Below, in pieces: positions 40,363-51,930 of a DNA stretch of 64,000 bases; position 1 is the first letter of the stretch; each line of letters begins with the position of its first letter. The DNA is from Aphis gossypii (Eukaryota; Arthropoda; Insecta; Hemiptera; Aphididae): contig NC_065530.1 in assembly GCF_020184175.1 (NCBI RefSeq), forward strand, positions 59,311,260 through 59,375,259. Reading direction: 5' to 3'. The notes under the pieces were generated by a model that had not been told where the DNA came from, did no database searches, and worked only from the letters and a program-made list of their open reading frames with translations. A program made the translations under genes and the position numbers.

Positions 40363-40944
40363 ATGGTGAAGGGGCGATCAGAAAACAGGATGAAGACTGA
40401 ACAGAGTGCTGATAAAAGATCGAAGAGGCAATCAGGGGAGAAGTTGAACATGGTAACTTTACAGAATATAATATACGACTATGATGTAATCAATATAATC
40501 TTTTATCGAGATGTCTTAAAAACAAAATTACTATACTTACGAAAACAGTTTATTAATTACGGGGTTCAATATATAAATTATATACATCCTTTAACACAAT
40601 TAAAATTATCAACTGAACATATTAAAGAATTTAAACCTAATCAAAATTATCGATTATCACATTTATATAATTCCAATATATTAATCGAAATTCAAAGATT
40701 ATTACATTTGAATAAAAGTATGGCATTTAAATTTTGCAAAACGTTAGTGACATCATCATTAACTATGTTATGTGATATTAATTTAATTGAAAATTTGATT
40801 GATAATAATTTTCAAGAAAAAGGTCGTATATATGGGATTATTAATCGATGTACATGTTGTTCATTTTATCATGATATCATTTATACTGAAAACTCTGTAA
40901 AAGATTTCAAATGGCGTTATGATACATTAGAAATTATAGTCTAA
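40363..40944 (+). CDS. orphan ORF of 193 codons, function unknown
   Basis: The longest ATG-initiated frame in the window, in DNA where chance frames rarely pass 90 codons. It starts at AAATGG and ends at TAA 40942-40944. AATAAA follows at 40971-40976, 27 bases after the stop, so a compact intronless transcript is plausible. The first 30 residues are Lys/Arg/Glu-rich (KRSKRQSGEK, resembling a nuclear localisation signal) and are encoded by GC-richer DNA. The rest is Asn/Ile/Leu-rich with mostly A/T third positions and ends with a CTCC cluster at about residues 163-166. No signal peptide or membrane span is evident. It begins 25 bp outside the right inverted arm. I do not recognise the family. 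It could be a gene captured by a mobile element, an exon of a larger gene, or a lucky long frame. Confidence 0.5.
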   Translation: MVKGRSENRMKTEQSADKRSKRQSGEKLNMVTLQNIIYDYDVINIIFYRDVLKTKLLYLRKQFINYGVQYINYIHPLTQLKLSTEHIKEFKPNQNYRLSHLYNSNILIEIQRLLHLNKSMAFKFCKTLVTSSLTMLCDINLIENLIDNNFQEKGRIYGIINRCTCCSFYHDIIYTENSVKDFKWRYDTLEIIV

Positions 40945-40976
40945 TATTGCTACCTATTGAAAACATATGAAATAAA

Positions 40977-41416
40977 TTTCACGGTAAAATTATTCATATT
41001 ATTTATTCACTACAAGTTGTATGGTGTACCTATGGCGATATGTATTTAAGTAATAATAACATTTTGAATTGCTAAAATATTTCATATCTACTTACCACGT
41101 TAAAATAAGATCAATCCAGTTAAAACAACTAGCTGGGCTGTTCAAACAATGATATATTATTGTAGGTATATTTATTTTAATTTATAAAGTATAGCAATTT
41201 TGAGCATATCGTGTAATATAATATTATTAATACTATACTTAATATTATTTCAATAAAATTAAAATATAATGAATCATCTATTATAATAATAGCTTATAAT
41301 ATTAGGTATGGGATAGTATATGATAATATTTTAAACTAAGAGATGAAATTTAACCATTTACTATAAAAATATTTCCATTTATTTTAAGTAGTTAAATATA
41401 TAATGTTTTAATTTTA
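40977..41416. other. short AT-rich spacer
   Basis: DNA between the polyadenylation signal of the orphan ORF and the left terminus of the tandem-unit element. No feature is supported. Confidence 0.6.
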
Positions 41417-43335
41417 GATTCTGAACGAAGTGATGAATGTATTGATTTTACAATGGTGTGTGTTTTTTTTGTTTTTGTGTCTGTGTACAGCATAACTAGT
41501 CGAAATAATGCTCCAATTTCAAACAATGGGGGTGGTTTCCGATGTAAAAGTGAATATCCTTGGTGCATTATAGAGGTAAAAAGTTAACATTTTCCAACAG
41601 TTTTCAAAAAAATCGAGAAAAACAAAAAAAAAATGACGGAAAAACGGCAATTTTTACGCAAAACCAGTTTTCGACCAAATCGATTTTTTTTTATGGTTGT
41701 AATTCAAAAACTAATCACTGAAAATACTTGAAATTTTCACCAAATGTTAATGTCAGTAGTATCTGTATATAGTTAAATTTTCAAAAAATTTTGACTTTTT
41801 TTGAGTTATTTATAGACCACTGAAATTTTCGATTTTTTTTGAGAAATTTTTTTTAAAGTGTCGATAAAAATTTTTTGGATGACCAAAAAGTTTTGAAAAT
41901 TTAATACAAGGTTCCTTATGAGTTGTTTTTATTGTAGCTAAAAAAAATTAAAAATCGTTAGTCACAATTTTTTTTTATAAGAGTTTATAGTTCAAATTTT
42001 TACGAAATCTGTCGAAAACGCGAAAATTTGCAAGTAATTTTGAAGTTGAAAAATCATAAAATTTTTTTCTTTTATAACTAAGTTTTGAAAATTTGGTACA
42101 AGGTTCTCCATACATTTTTCTTCAAATATCTGTAAAAAAAACTCTACCGGATTCAGACAAAAAATTTTTATGAGTGTTTGAAATTTAAATTTTTACAAAA
42201 ACGCGCTAAATAACGGTTTAGCCTCAAACGATTTTTGATATTTGTTATAATTCAAAAAGTATAAGTCGTAGATACTTGAAAATTTTACCAGTTATTTAGA
42301 TTGGCATTTTCTTTATATGATTTAATTTTCAAAATATTTTGAGTTTTTTTGAGCTATTTATAGACAACTGAAATTTTCAATTTTTCTGAAAAATTTTTTT
42401 GAAGGGTCGATAAAAATTTTTTTGGCCCTATCAAAATACTTAAAAATTTTATACAAAGTTCCTCATATGTTATTCTTATAGTGATTAAAAAATTATAAGA
42501 ATACATAGGCACAATTTTTTTTATTAGCATTTGAAGTTCAAATTTTGACGAAAATTCGTCAAAAGCATGAATATTTGCAAATTATTTGAAGTTGAAAAAT
42601 CATAACATTTTTTTGTGTTTATAACTAAGGATTAAAAATACAACACTAAGTTTTCCATAAGTTTACCTTCAAGTATCTATAGAGAAAACTCGAAGCATTA
42701 TTATAGGAAAAATTTTAAGTGCGTTTGAATTTTAAATTTTAACGAAATCGCGTAACGATAACGATTTATCCTCAAACGATTTTAAATATTTGTTATTATT
42801 CAAAAAGTATAAGTCGTAGATACTTGAAAATTTTACCAGTTATTAAGATTAGCGTTTTCTTTACGTGATTTAATTTTCAAAATATTTTGACTTTTTTGAG
42901 CTATTTATAGATAACTGAAATTTTCAATTTTTCTGAAAATTGTTTTTTTATGTGTTGATAAAATCTTTTTGGCCCTATCAAAATACTTGAAAATTTAATG
43001 CAAAGTTCCTCATAAGTTATTATTATAGTGATTAAAAAATTATAAGAATACATAGGCACAATTTTTTTTTATTAGCATTTGAAGTTCAAATTTTGACGAA
43101 AATTTGTCAAAAGCATGAATATTTGCAAATTATTTTGTAGGTATATTTCATAAAAATTTTTGTATAAGTAGCTAAGAGTTGAAAATTTAATACAAGGTTT
43201 TTCATAAGTTTAACTTACAGTTATTATAAAAGAATTTAAATTTTGTTGTATTCAGGCCATTAAAACATAAACCACCTTTTTCACCAACCACTAGAAATTA
43301 TATCCTAGGCTGACAAATCATCTTCGTTCAGAATC
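41417..43335. mobile_element. TIR element with three tandem units of about 548 bp
   Basis: The left terminus GATTCTGAACGAAG (41417-41430) is repeated inverted at the right as CTTCGTTCAGAATC (43322-43335). The interior is a head-to-tail array: the word CTGAAATTTTC recurs at 41820, 42368 and 42915, spacings 548 and 547. Words such as AAGTATAAGTCGTAGATAC and ATACATAGGCACAATTTT repeat in the last two units, which are closer to each other than to the first. No long frame exists. I read it as a non-autonomous DNA transposon whose inside expanded by tandem duplication. Relatives occur at 10820, 25375 and perhaps 13436 and 60189. The similarity to the 25375 relative continues about 50 bp past the right TIR, so the true edge may lie farther right. 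Confidence 0.7.
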
Positions 43336-43360
43336 GTTTTTCGTATACAATGATAACTAT

Positions 43361-43378
43361 CATTGGATTCAAATTTAA
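43361..43378. other. palindrome beyond the right TIR of the tandem-unit element
   Basis: CAATGATAACTATCATTG forms an 8-bp inverted repeat around two bases, about 15 bp right of the terminal repeat. It lies inside sequence shared, in decayed form, with the relic at 25687-25710, so it seems to belong to the element. Confidence 0.5.
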
Positions 43379-43389
43379 CACTCCTATAA

Positions 43390-45439
43390 TATATAATAAT
43401 GATCCATACTCACTTGCCCGCTTCGGACCAAATGCAATCATTGACCATCAATAATTTTTTTACTATATACATAGTATATATCAAGTAGACCTGTGTTTGT
43501 TATGCTTGCTGCGATTACATGTATATGGTGGGTGGGGGGGGGGGATAAAATAGAACGTTATTTTTTATTTATCATACTTACTAAGTATGATAATTATTTT
43601 GATCATTATGCCTAATATAATTTAAAACGAAATAAAGAAAAATATATAACAAGGAAAATGTGTTTGATATTCCTAATAAAAGACATAACTATATTCATTT
43701 ATGTACTGTGTAGTATAAGTTTGGAGACAAAGGTACTGACTGATTATTGATAACTGTAGGATTATTGATTTCTGATATAGGCAAATGAAAATACGAAAAT
43801 ATAATGAATAATTTATAATAATAATAGTTTGCTATGTTATGTATAATATAATGTAATATATGATAATATAGATGAAATATGAAAGTGTACGTGACATTTT
43901 CATTTTTCACTTCTATAAAAGATAATAAGACCTCATCAATAATTACTTATTTATGTTATATATTATATTATTAATCGACTACTAACTCTCGATGAACTAA
44001 AATTAACTAATACACTTTTTCAAAACGAATGTATTCTGCACATGATTTTAAATATCAGTAAATTTTTAACTAAATTGTATTGAGTATATTGAATTCGACT
44101 ACTTATAATTTTCGGGGGGGGGGGGGTATCATGTACCGGATAGGAATGGTTGGGAGGGCGGGGTAGTCAGATTTACCGGATTTGCGGGGGTCACAGAACC
44201 GACTAAAACATACTACTTATAACCCAAACTAGATACATTATTTTTATAAATCCCATTTTTTTAAAAGAATCAGTTTGAAGCTTTAGAACAAAATATAGGA
44301 CATGGCATAGTTTAAAATATACTTGTAATAACGATAAATCTTAAGTATGATTTTCATACTTAGACGGTTATTATTATTTGAATTATAACAAATATGAACA
44401 CAAAAATGATTATACCATAAATTTTACCGTTATCTGTAGTGTTTTTATTTATGATATTTTTCATAACGACGTGATGAACGTTACGATATCGACGAACCCG
44501 CAAAGTGTAATAATATATTAAGTATATACATATTATAATATAATATAGAAACTACTCTCGAAAATTTCTGACGGCTAAATATCATGTGCTATAATGTTTA
44601 AACCGCCAAAAGAAAACCATAATGATGGTACCTATTTATATAATGGATATTAACTGTATTACCTTACTTCACCCGAGTAATAATCCTTCTATTGTTTTCC
44701 ATTTTGTTATTGTTAAAATATTTAATACAAACAAAATTACAATAATTCATTCTGTGATTTTTCACTTCTTAATTCTGAACAATATTTTATGTTATGACAA
44801 AAAACTGAAAACAAAAAAACTTTGAATGCAACGTTAATCCAACATCATTAAGATTGGTATTTTCCTTTATATTATGTTTACATAAAAAATATGTCCAAAA
44901 TTAAGAAAACAAACTATGATTGTAAATCATTTAATCATAAAAGTAATAATTTTATAATTATGTCCATAAGTTATGATTTTAATTTTTCTATTTTAAATAT
45001 ATTTGTATAGAAATATGAATACCATACTTCTACTAATACCAATAATAACATAATATATAACTAATAGCTAACATTTAAATAAAAAGTATTCGATGTTCGC
45101 GATCTAAAACTAAATATATGTGTTACCTTCCCTTTATAAACCTATAGAGATTGCAAAAAGGGCTATTAACATCCTTCGAGTATCAAGGAATAATTTATAA
45201 TAATAATGTAGGATTTTTTCGAGTCTAGAGAAGAAAACAAACAAATAAAAATGTTAATTGTACCTATATATTAATATACAGATGACTCCCATTTAAAACA
45301 GATAAAGACGCGTGTTCTCGAAAATATAGTCCTCAAGTAGGTATAGTGATATACCTACTTAAAATTGAAATTTGAATAAATTCGTTGTTTAATTATTGGG
45401 ACGAATGGTGAACCGTGCCGTACATTATACATATATAAT
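43390..45439. other. AT-rich DNA with G-run tracts
   Basis: No gene is supported. There is a G11 run at 43534-43544, a G13 run at 44114-44126, and a G-rich block to 44195. Frames at 43695-43910 and 44622-44825 have no motif and fit chance. Confidence 0.5.
44114..44163 (+). other. G-quadruplex-prone tract
   Basis: G13 at 44114-44126, then GGGAGGGCGGGG at 44152-44163, gives at least four G-runs within 50 bases on the plus strand. The word TACCGGAT occurs twice nearby (44134 and 44174). There is no adjacent gene to link it to. Confidence 0.5.
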
Positions 45440-45725
45440 ATATACTAATATATACGCACGCGAGCGTAGTAAAGGTAAAAAACAATATGATCTATAACCA
45501 CCACAATTGATCTACAGCTCCGATTAGAATGCAAACGGTATTCGCGACGACAGTGGTGATCAATCAGCGCATATCACACGTGTCATCGAACAACGACGCG
45601 CAAATCGTCGACCATTTACATCGCCACCGTCAGATATTTCGCACGTCATCGTCGATTGACCACACCAACCCTTCGATGATAAAACCGAGTAGGTATATTC
45701 AGACGCTGACTTAACCCCTTTGTCT
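45440..45725. promoter_or_regulatory. CpG-rich island, possible regulatory element or exon
   Basis: Rich in CGTCG, CGACG and GCGAC words, against an AT-rich background. A 61-codon frame (45529-45714) crosses it. Upstream, GATCTACAG ending at 45519 could be a splice acceptor, and GTATAT at 45692 a weak donor. The frame has no motif that I recognise. An enhancer or alternative promoter is as likely as an exon. Confidence 0.3.
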
Positions 45726-48247
45726 AAACGCCACGTGTAATATTCATCTCCAGTAATGAAAGTATATGTAAAATTATTTTTGACGATTTTGAAATGTGTA
45801 GTGCATTGAGACTACTTCCCGATGCTTACTGACTCAAGCGATTATTCGACCCATAAGTAATTTTGGTACCTGTTCAAAATGATCGCCTCTCCAGGAAAAA
45901 AATATATAAAATGCGTCGACAGATTTTCGACGACAAAACACAATAAAATAGTTCGACATTTTCGCAAGAAATGTATATAATTGGTACATATGCCTATTAT
46001 AGGTACCTATACAATATTAAACGGGGAGTTACCATCACGTTTCCTTTTAATAATAAATTTATTGAAATTTTGATTACTTTTTAAATTTTTAAAATACTCA
46101 TACTTATTGTTAGAATCATATTTTTTATTGCATACCATTCAAAAAATGTTCAGTAGCGATAAAATATTCTTATTTTCAAATTAAAACCAATTTTTTAATG
46201 TTAATTGTAATTTAAGTAGACGATTTTATCAAAATGTTAATGTACCTATCTAAATCAGAATTTAAACGAGTAGTGTAGAGTAGATTTGTTCAAATTTGGC
46301 TTATATCATAGGAATAATATAGTCTTTAGAAAATGGTTTTGCAAAACATTAAAATATATTTAATATAGAGTACAGTATTTATTTTTAAACTATAAAATAT
46401 TAACAAATTAATATTAGTAAGTAAAATGTTCAAAACATCATTACCCCTCATTTTCCAAACCAATTATCATATAGGTACCAGAATTCTTAGTAGGAACAAA
46501 AATTTAAAATTTAATTTCGATTTTTGACTTAACAATTTATAGATAAAAGAGTAACTCTAATCTTGAATGAAAGAACTGATATTATCTCATAGACAACTCT
46601 TTAAATTATAAATGAAAAAAAAAATTTTGAAAACATGATCCTTAAATGTAGGTACTTACTCGTAAACATAACTAGATACTTGAAAATTCAGAAACTAGGA
46701 ATTTAAATAATTTCATCATAAGAGAAAAAATAGAGATGAACATGTTTTAGTTTAGGTAAATTACCATACACATTATATTATATGTGATATTGTGGTAATA
46801 ATATTTAATTTGATTATATTTGATTTCGATTAAATTGATATTTTAAATGTATTATAAAATAAAATTATAGTACGTGTAAATTATACTATATATTTCATTT
46901 TCTAAAATAATCGATCGTCTGTCTGCGCATATATACCTCATAACTTAACGCGACAATAATTTCATAAATAAATGGCATTATATGGAAAAAAAAATAATAA
47001 ATTGTATTTTTTTAAAGATGAGATTTCAAAAATATTTATTTGAGAAAAATGTATTGACGTGGACAAACATTATAGAACACTATATGTCTATAATATTAAA
47101 TATGTAATATGTACTATATTTTTTTCTCTAAAAAAGTATCATTTTAAAAAGAATATAATAAAAAATCTGATATTCCTATGTATTATGAAATACTCAAAAT
47201 ACTCGATATGGTTTCTTATTTCAAATTATTATTAGCTCGACCGTTATGATGATATTATTCGATTTCATAACGTTGAAGATTTCTTACTGTAAATAAAAAT
47301 GTTGGGTCAGTCAATAGAGTAATTTAAATTTTTACTTTAGTATAATATATGGACAACCATAAAGAGTTTTTCTAAGAAAATCAAATATCGATTATCATTC
47401 TAAGTTTATATTGAATTCAATGAATAGCTAACATCCCTTAATTATTGTCATTTTCTTCATGGAAACTGTTATGTTTAAGTGACATTCGTATTTAAACTAA
47501 CCCTATTGTCTAATTAAAAGCCTCAATAATTACGACTTTATTCTAAAGTTCCTTATATATATATATATTACAGTCATTGAGTTTATATTGTTGAATTAGA
47601 GTAAGTTCTACTAATAAACTACCTCTAATCCTCAATAGCATACTGTAATTCAAAGCGAACAATACTTATTATTACTTTTGTGTGAAGTTCTCGATAAATA
47701 TTAAAATTAACTATTGAATTATATCGATTATAAGTAGTTCATTGTTCGTACTGTTCGTAGGTATTCACGTTTATTTATAAATATTATTTCCATAGCCGTG
47801 GATGTAAAAATAATTAATAATAATTGTATTTTTTAATTTACATTTTTCAGGTAATATTTTAATTTTCCGGAAATAAAAACGAGTACAATTACAAAACATA
47901 CGAAAAAAAATTATTAATACACGTAACTTTCTCATGCATTGGTGGTGTCAACGTCATCGTTGAAATACATATTTCAAGTAAGTAATTTTTAGTAAGTTCA
48001 TGTTTTTGAAATTTTATTATTTAAAAAAATAAATTAGATTATTAATTCTTATTATAATTAATATCATGTAGCACAAGTAGTTAGGTATTTCTTCTTTTCA
48101 TAAAATATTTTAGAATGCCTCTTTTATTTTTTCTAAATGGCATTAAAATAATGAGCAAGTTTCTGAAAACTCGTATTTTTGTCTCCTTGCACCAAAATAT
48201 TCGATACATATTACATATAATATTATTAATATATTATTTATTATGTA
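45726..48247. other. AT-rich non-coding DNA
   Basis: I see no gene or clear mobile element up to the 3' tail of the non-LTR element. Confidence 0.5.
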
Positions 48248-49025
48248 TTTTTTTTTATTATTATTATTATTTAGTTATTTCACGGCTACTACAGCCATTG
48301 GGTTATGTGAGGTTAGGTTAGGTTAACATATTGATAATAAAATAAGTAGAAGAAAAAAGGAAAACAAAAAAAAAAACAAACATTAATGATATAAGTAAAT
48401 TATGATAATCTTGTTGAGTAGATTCGATGATGTGATAAATTTGATTGTGGTTGATATTGAGTTGGGGTCAGGATTGAGTGATGATGATAGTGAATCGGCA
48501 AGCATAGACTTTTCTCTAAATTGAGCAAATGCGTGGCATTCTGTGAAAATATGTTTGATGTCTAATAGGACTCCGCATGCAGGGTATATTGGAGGGCCTT
48601 CTTTGGCCATTAGAAAGCTGTGAAAAATTTTTGTGTGACCGATTCTTAGTCTTGTAATGATGATTTCGTGTTTTCTGAGGAGTTGAAGGGGGAAAGACCA
48701 GTAATATATATTTTGTTTGATTTCGTGTAATTTGTTGGAGGGGAGGACCACATTTATTTTTTATAATTGCGAGAATGTCGTTGTGCGCTACGATTTTGCA
48801 TACTGCTGATTGACTAGAGGAGGTTGCCTTTTTGGCGGCTTGGTCGGCGCGTTCATTTCCACATATATTGGAGTGGCCAGGAATCCAGAAAATTTTGATT
48901 TTGAAGTTTCTGTTTTGGAGATTTTGTATGTAATTTTGAATGTAGAGGCTTATGACAGAAGGGTTGAGTACAATTTTAATGTTGTTGATTGCGCTGAGAA
49001 AGTCTGTAAAAATTATCACGAGTTT
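48248..49025 (-). pseudogene. 5'-truncated non-LTR retrotransposon with RNase H domain
   Basis: The minus-strand frame at 49019-48754 reads IIFTDFLSAI and then WIPGHSNICGNERAD, the FTDS and GNExAD catalytic blocks of the RNase H domain found in I-, R1- and LOA-type non-LTR elements. Near 48750 the frame shifts, and the other frame continues with RLRIGHTKIFHSF, a C-x2-C-like IYPACGVLL and HIFTECHAF, the cysteine/histidine-rich C-terminus of such ORF2 proteins, ending YLYH-stop at 48383. A 3' UTR follows and ends in (TAA)n plus A9 (48273-48248). The reverse transcriptase and endonuclease parts are missing upstream. The frameshift and truncation make it a dead copy. The clade assignment is tentative. 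Confidence 0.85.
48307..48327 (+). repeat. TTAGG-like short run
   Basis: Three GGTTA-type units in a row, inside the 3' UTR of the non-LTR relic. Similar runs occur at 11127-11143, 12788-12801 and 21749-21766. TTAGG is the insect telomere unit, but these are short interstitial words, common in aphid DNA. Confidence 0.6.
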
Positions 49026-49353
49026 GAAAGTTTGTATAAGTATTCAGATGTATCCCAAATTATTATGTATTATTTTGAATCAAAACTGTTATTATATTAT
49101 ATTTCGCAATAAAACAAGTATTTTATACCTACTTACCTATTTACAAAATAATATTTTCTAATAAAATCTCTAGTAAAATGTTAATAAATTAATATTAGTT
49201 ATTATAACTCTAATTTTCAAATCATCATTGCTATCTTCCAAAAATATCAGCTTGGAATAAAAATTAAAATTAATCAAAAACTTCTTTTAAAAACAAGATT
49301 TCAATAGATAAAAATTTTCAAAAAAGTCTTTTGAGTAATATTTCACAAAAAAA

Positions 49354-49729
49354 GATAATTTCAGTGATAGGAAAGAACGAATTCATATTGTGTAAACTTC
49401 ACATGAACGAATTTAATTTTCAAGAAATGAATTTGAACGTGAACTAAGTTCTTCTTTATTATGATCTTAAAAGTTTTGGGTTTGCTCATTGACAATTTAA
49501 TTTTCATAGAACATAGTTACTTAGTAACTTAGCAATTTTTATTTTTTAACACATTTTATTCAGTAACTTTTTTATTCTTCATAATAATATGAATTAGTTT
49601 TTAGTTTATACATAATATACAATTAATTCAACTATGAACTTGAACTTGAACTAGTTCATATTTAATGTGTTGAACTTGAACTTGAATAAGTTCATTTTTA
49701 GAAAGAACTTTCCCATCACTGGATAATTG
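49354..49729. mobile_element. 360-bp hAT-type MITE with 8-bp target-site duplication
   Basis: The left end CAGTGATAGGAAAG (49362) is mirrored at the right by CTTTCCCATCACTG (ending 49721). CAGTG-type ends are standard for the hAT superfamily. The flanking octamers are GATAATTT (49354-49361) and GATAATTG (49722-49729), 7 of 8 identical, as expected for the 8-bp hAT duplication. The interior contains repeated GAACTTGAACTTGAA words and no frame, so it depended on a transposase elsewhere. Confidence 0.8.
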
Positions 49730-50507
49730 TTACAACGTTATAAAATTGATGAAAATTTAAATTATTTTATTCCTTAAATAAACAAAATAAATTAAAACCG
49801 TGTTACATTAACAAGTTTAGGTAATATTCTGATCAACTAAGCAATATGCCTATTCTGCACAAGTCTATCTTCTCACTAGATAAAGTTTAGTAAAATACAT
49901 TAATTTATATAAAATAAAACATAATATTAATGATATAATAGCATATTTATATATACTTCATATTTATTTATACGTTAAAACTTTATTATACATTGTAAAT
50001 TCATATCAAATTAAATCCTAAAAATATAAATAAATGCAGGTTTTGTACAACAAGTAATAATAATTAAAATATTCTCCTGACATCAATCAATTATAATATA
50101 TTATTATGTTTAAATACGCACTTTTAGTAATTATATCCATTTGAACCACTTCGGCAATGAATGACATTTTATTCCTGACATTTAGGTGTTATAGTATCAC
50201 ACACAAGTGTACAACAATCAATCTTATATTGGTAACTGCTATATAAAAAAAAATTAACAACCAATGACCCATAATACGTACTGTTTTTGTGACAGATTTT
50301 TTTTTTCAAAACTCTTAATATGGTTAATGGTTGTAATTTTAATTGCTCTCAAACAAAAAACAGTAATGTCGGTATATATTATAATGAAACATTATTAAAG
50401 TTGAAAATAATACGTTCGTTAGATATACATATATATTCAATAATAGAAAAGAAAAATATGTACTAAAATATACGAGTTATAAATTAAATCGGCTTAGGAG
50501 AAAACAT
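49730..50507. other. AT-rich non-coding DNA
   Basis: Lies between the hAT-type MITE and the Jockey/CR1-type relic. No feature is supported. Confidence 0.5.
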
Positions 50508-51930
50508 ATTTATTTATTTATTTATTAAACATATACGGATGTAAGAACTAAAACATAATACTACAAATATTGAGTGGGGAAAACAACAAATATAATACAA
50601 TAGATGAGTTATTATTATTTAATAATAGATTGTTTATAATAAGAAATACTTAAGAAGCAAATTCAAAATACAAATTAAAAAAAATAAGAAACTGTTAAAT
50701 ATAATTAGACATAGTATTACATGCAACCATTAGAAGTTAAGCAGAGGAGTTTAAAATATAATTTTTATTTTAAAATAATGGATAAAAAGAATTAGAAGCT
50801 CTAGTATTAAGCTATTAATTTTAAAACAGCTAGAGAAAGTATTTTATGATAACCAATTGAACCCAATAATAATTTTAAAGATATGTAGAGACTAGAGAGT
50901 AAAAGTATACGGCGGGGTGATAATAGCGAAATATTAAGAAAATTTAAAACATTATTATATGAGACATGGCGGAGAATAAAAATCCCGTTTATGGATATTG
51001 AATTAAATTGAAATAAAACATAAGAAACATAATATTTTGTTTTGACGTATTATTTATCCAAATTAAGGGTAGTACTTACTTAAGATTAGATCGAACAAGA
51101 CAGCAATTTAGAATTTTTAAAGGAATAGAATCTAAGAATGAACCACGAGTGCGTTTAATAAATTCTAAGTTACGAAAAGCTTTATTCTTTATCATTTCTA
51201 TATAAGAAGAAAAATTGAATTTAAAACCAAAAATTATACCTGGATTCTTAAATTGAGGAACAAGCTAAATATTAGAGTCAGAAACAGAGTATTGAAAGTT
51301 ATAGGATTTTAATTTCATGATTTTAAATTTATTAATATTTAAAAATAAATTATTCATTTAATACCACATGAGTAGGTTATTATTATCTAATTTTAATTGA
51401 TAGCATCTTATTAAAATTTTATAATTTTTACTAGTTTGACATCATCAACAATTAAAAGGATGATAGATTTAGTAATGACATTAAGAGGATCATTTATAAA
51501 TATATTAAAAATTAAAGTTGACAGGTGGTCTCCTATTAAGGGGTACCTGATGGAACATATAGCTGTATAGAGCTAAACTAAAAATATTTAACGATTTGTT
51601 AACGTCCAGATAGAAATAATTAAAACCAATTTAGTAGAGTACCATAAAATCCAAATAACTAAATTTTTATAAGAATTATATGATTAAACTGATCAATTGT
51701 TTTTGTATAGTCAATATAAATATTATCACTTTGTGAATTTGTGTTTCAAAAATATAAAGAATTATATTTTTCACTACGGCTAAATTACGAGAATCACAAG
51801 CAGATCGTTTGGGGAAAAATTCATTTTAGTGATTTTAAGGAATGAAGGACACAATTTTGATAATTTTGATAAAATTAAATGTGAAAATATCTTTGGAACG
51901 ATAGATAACTTTAAAATAATGGGACAATAA
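50508..51930 (-). pseudogene. decayed Jockey/CR1-type reverse transcriptase relic
   Basis: The minus strand shows scattered but ordered reverse transcriptase motifs: GDHLSTLIFNIFINDP near 51535-51485, then LLIVDDVKL near 51450, the place of the catalytic F/Y-A-D-D box, with Val replacing Ala. Farther on are MNNLFLNINKFK, PGIIFGFKFNFSSYIEMI and AFRNLEFIKRTRG down to about 51140, all typical of the palm and thumb of Jockey/CR1-superfamily enzymes. Stops and frameshifts interrupt it, so it is inactive. The 3' end is a (TAAA)n tail, seen on the plus strand as (TTTA)n at 50508-50526. The upstream limit near 51930 is a guess, because similarity fades out. Confidence 0.75.

Noticed and set aside
48307..48327. 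TTAGG run as the target site of a telomere-specific element (SART/TRAS type)
   Set aside because: The run lies between the stop codon and the (TAA)n/poly(A) tail, so it is inside the element and not at its insertion junction.
48810..49112. 100-codon plus-strand frame
   Set aside because: Antisense shadow of the RNase H domain.
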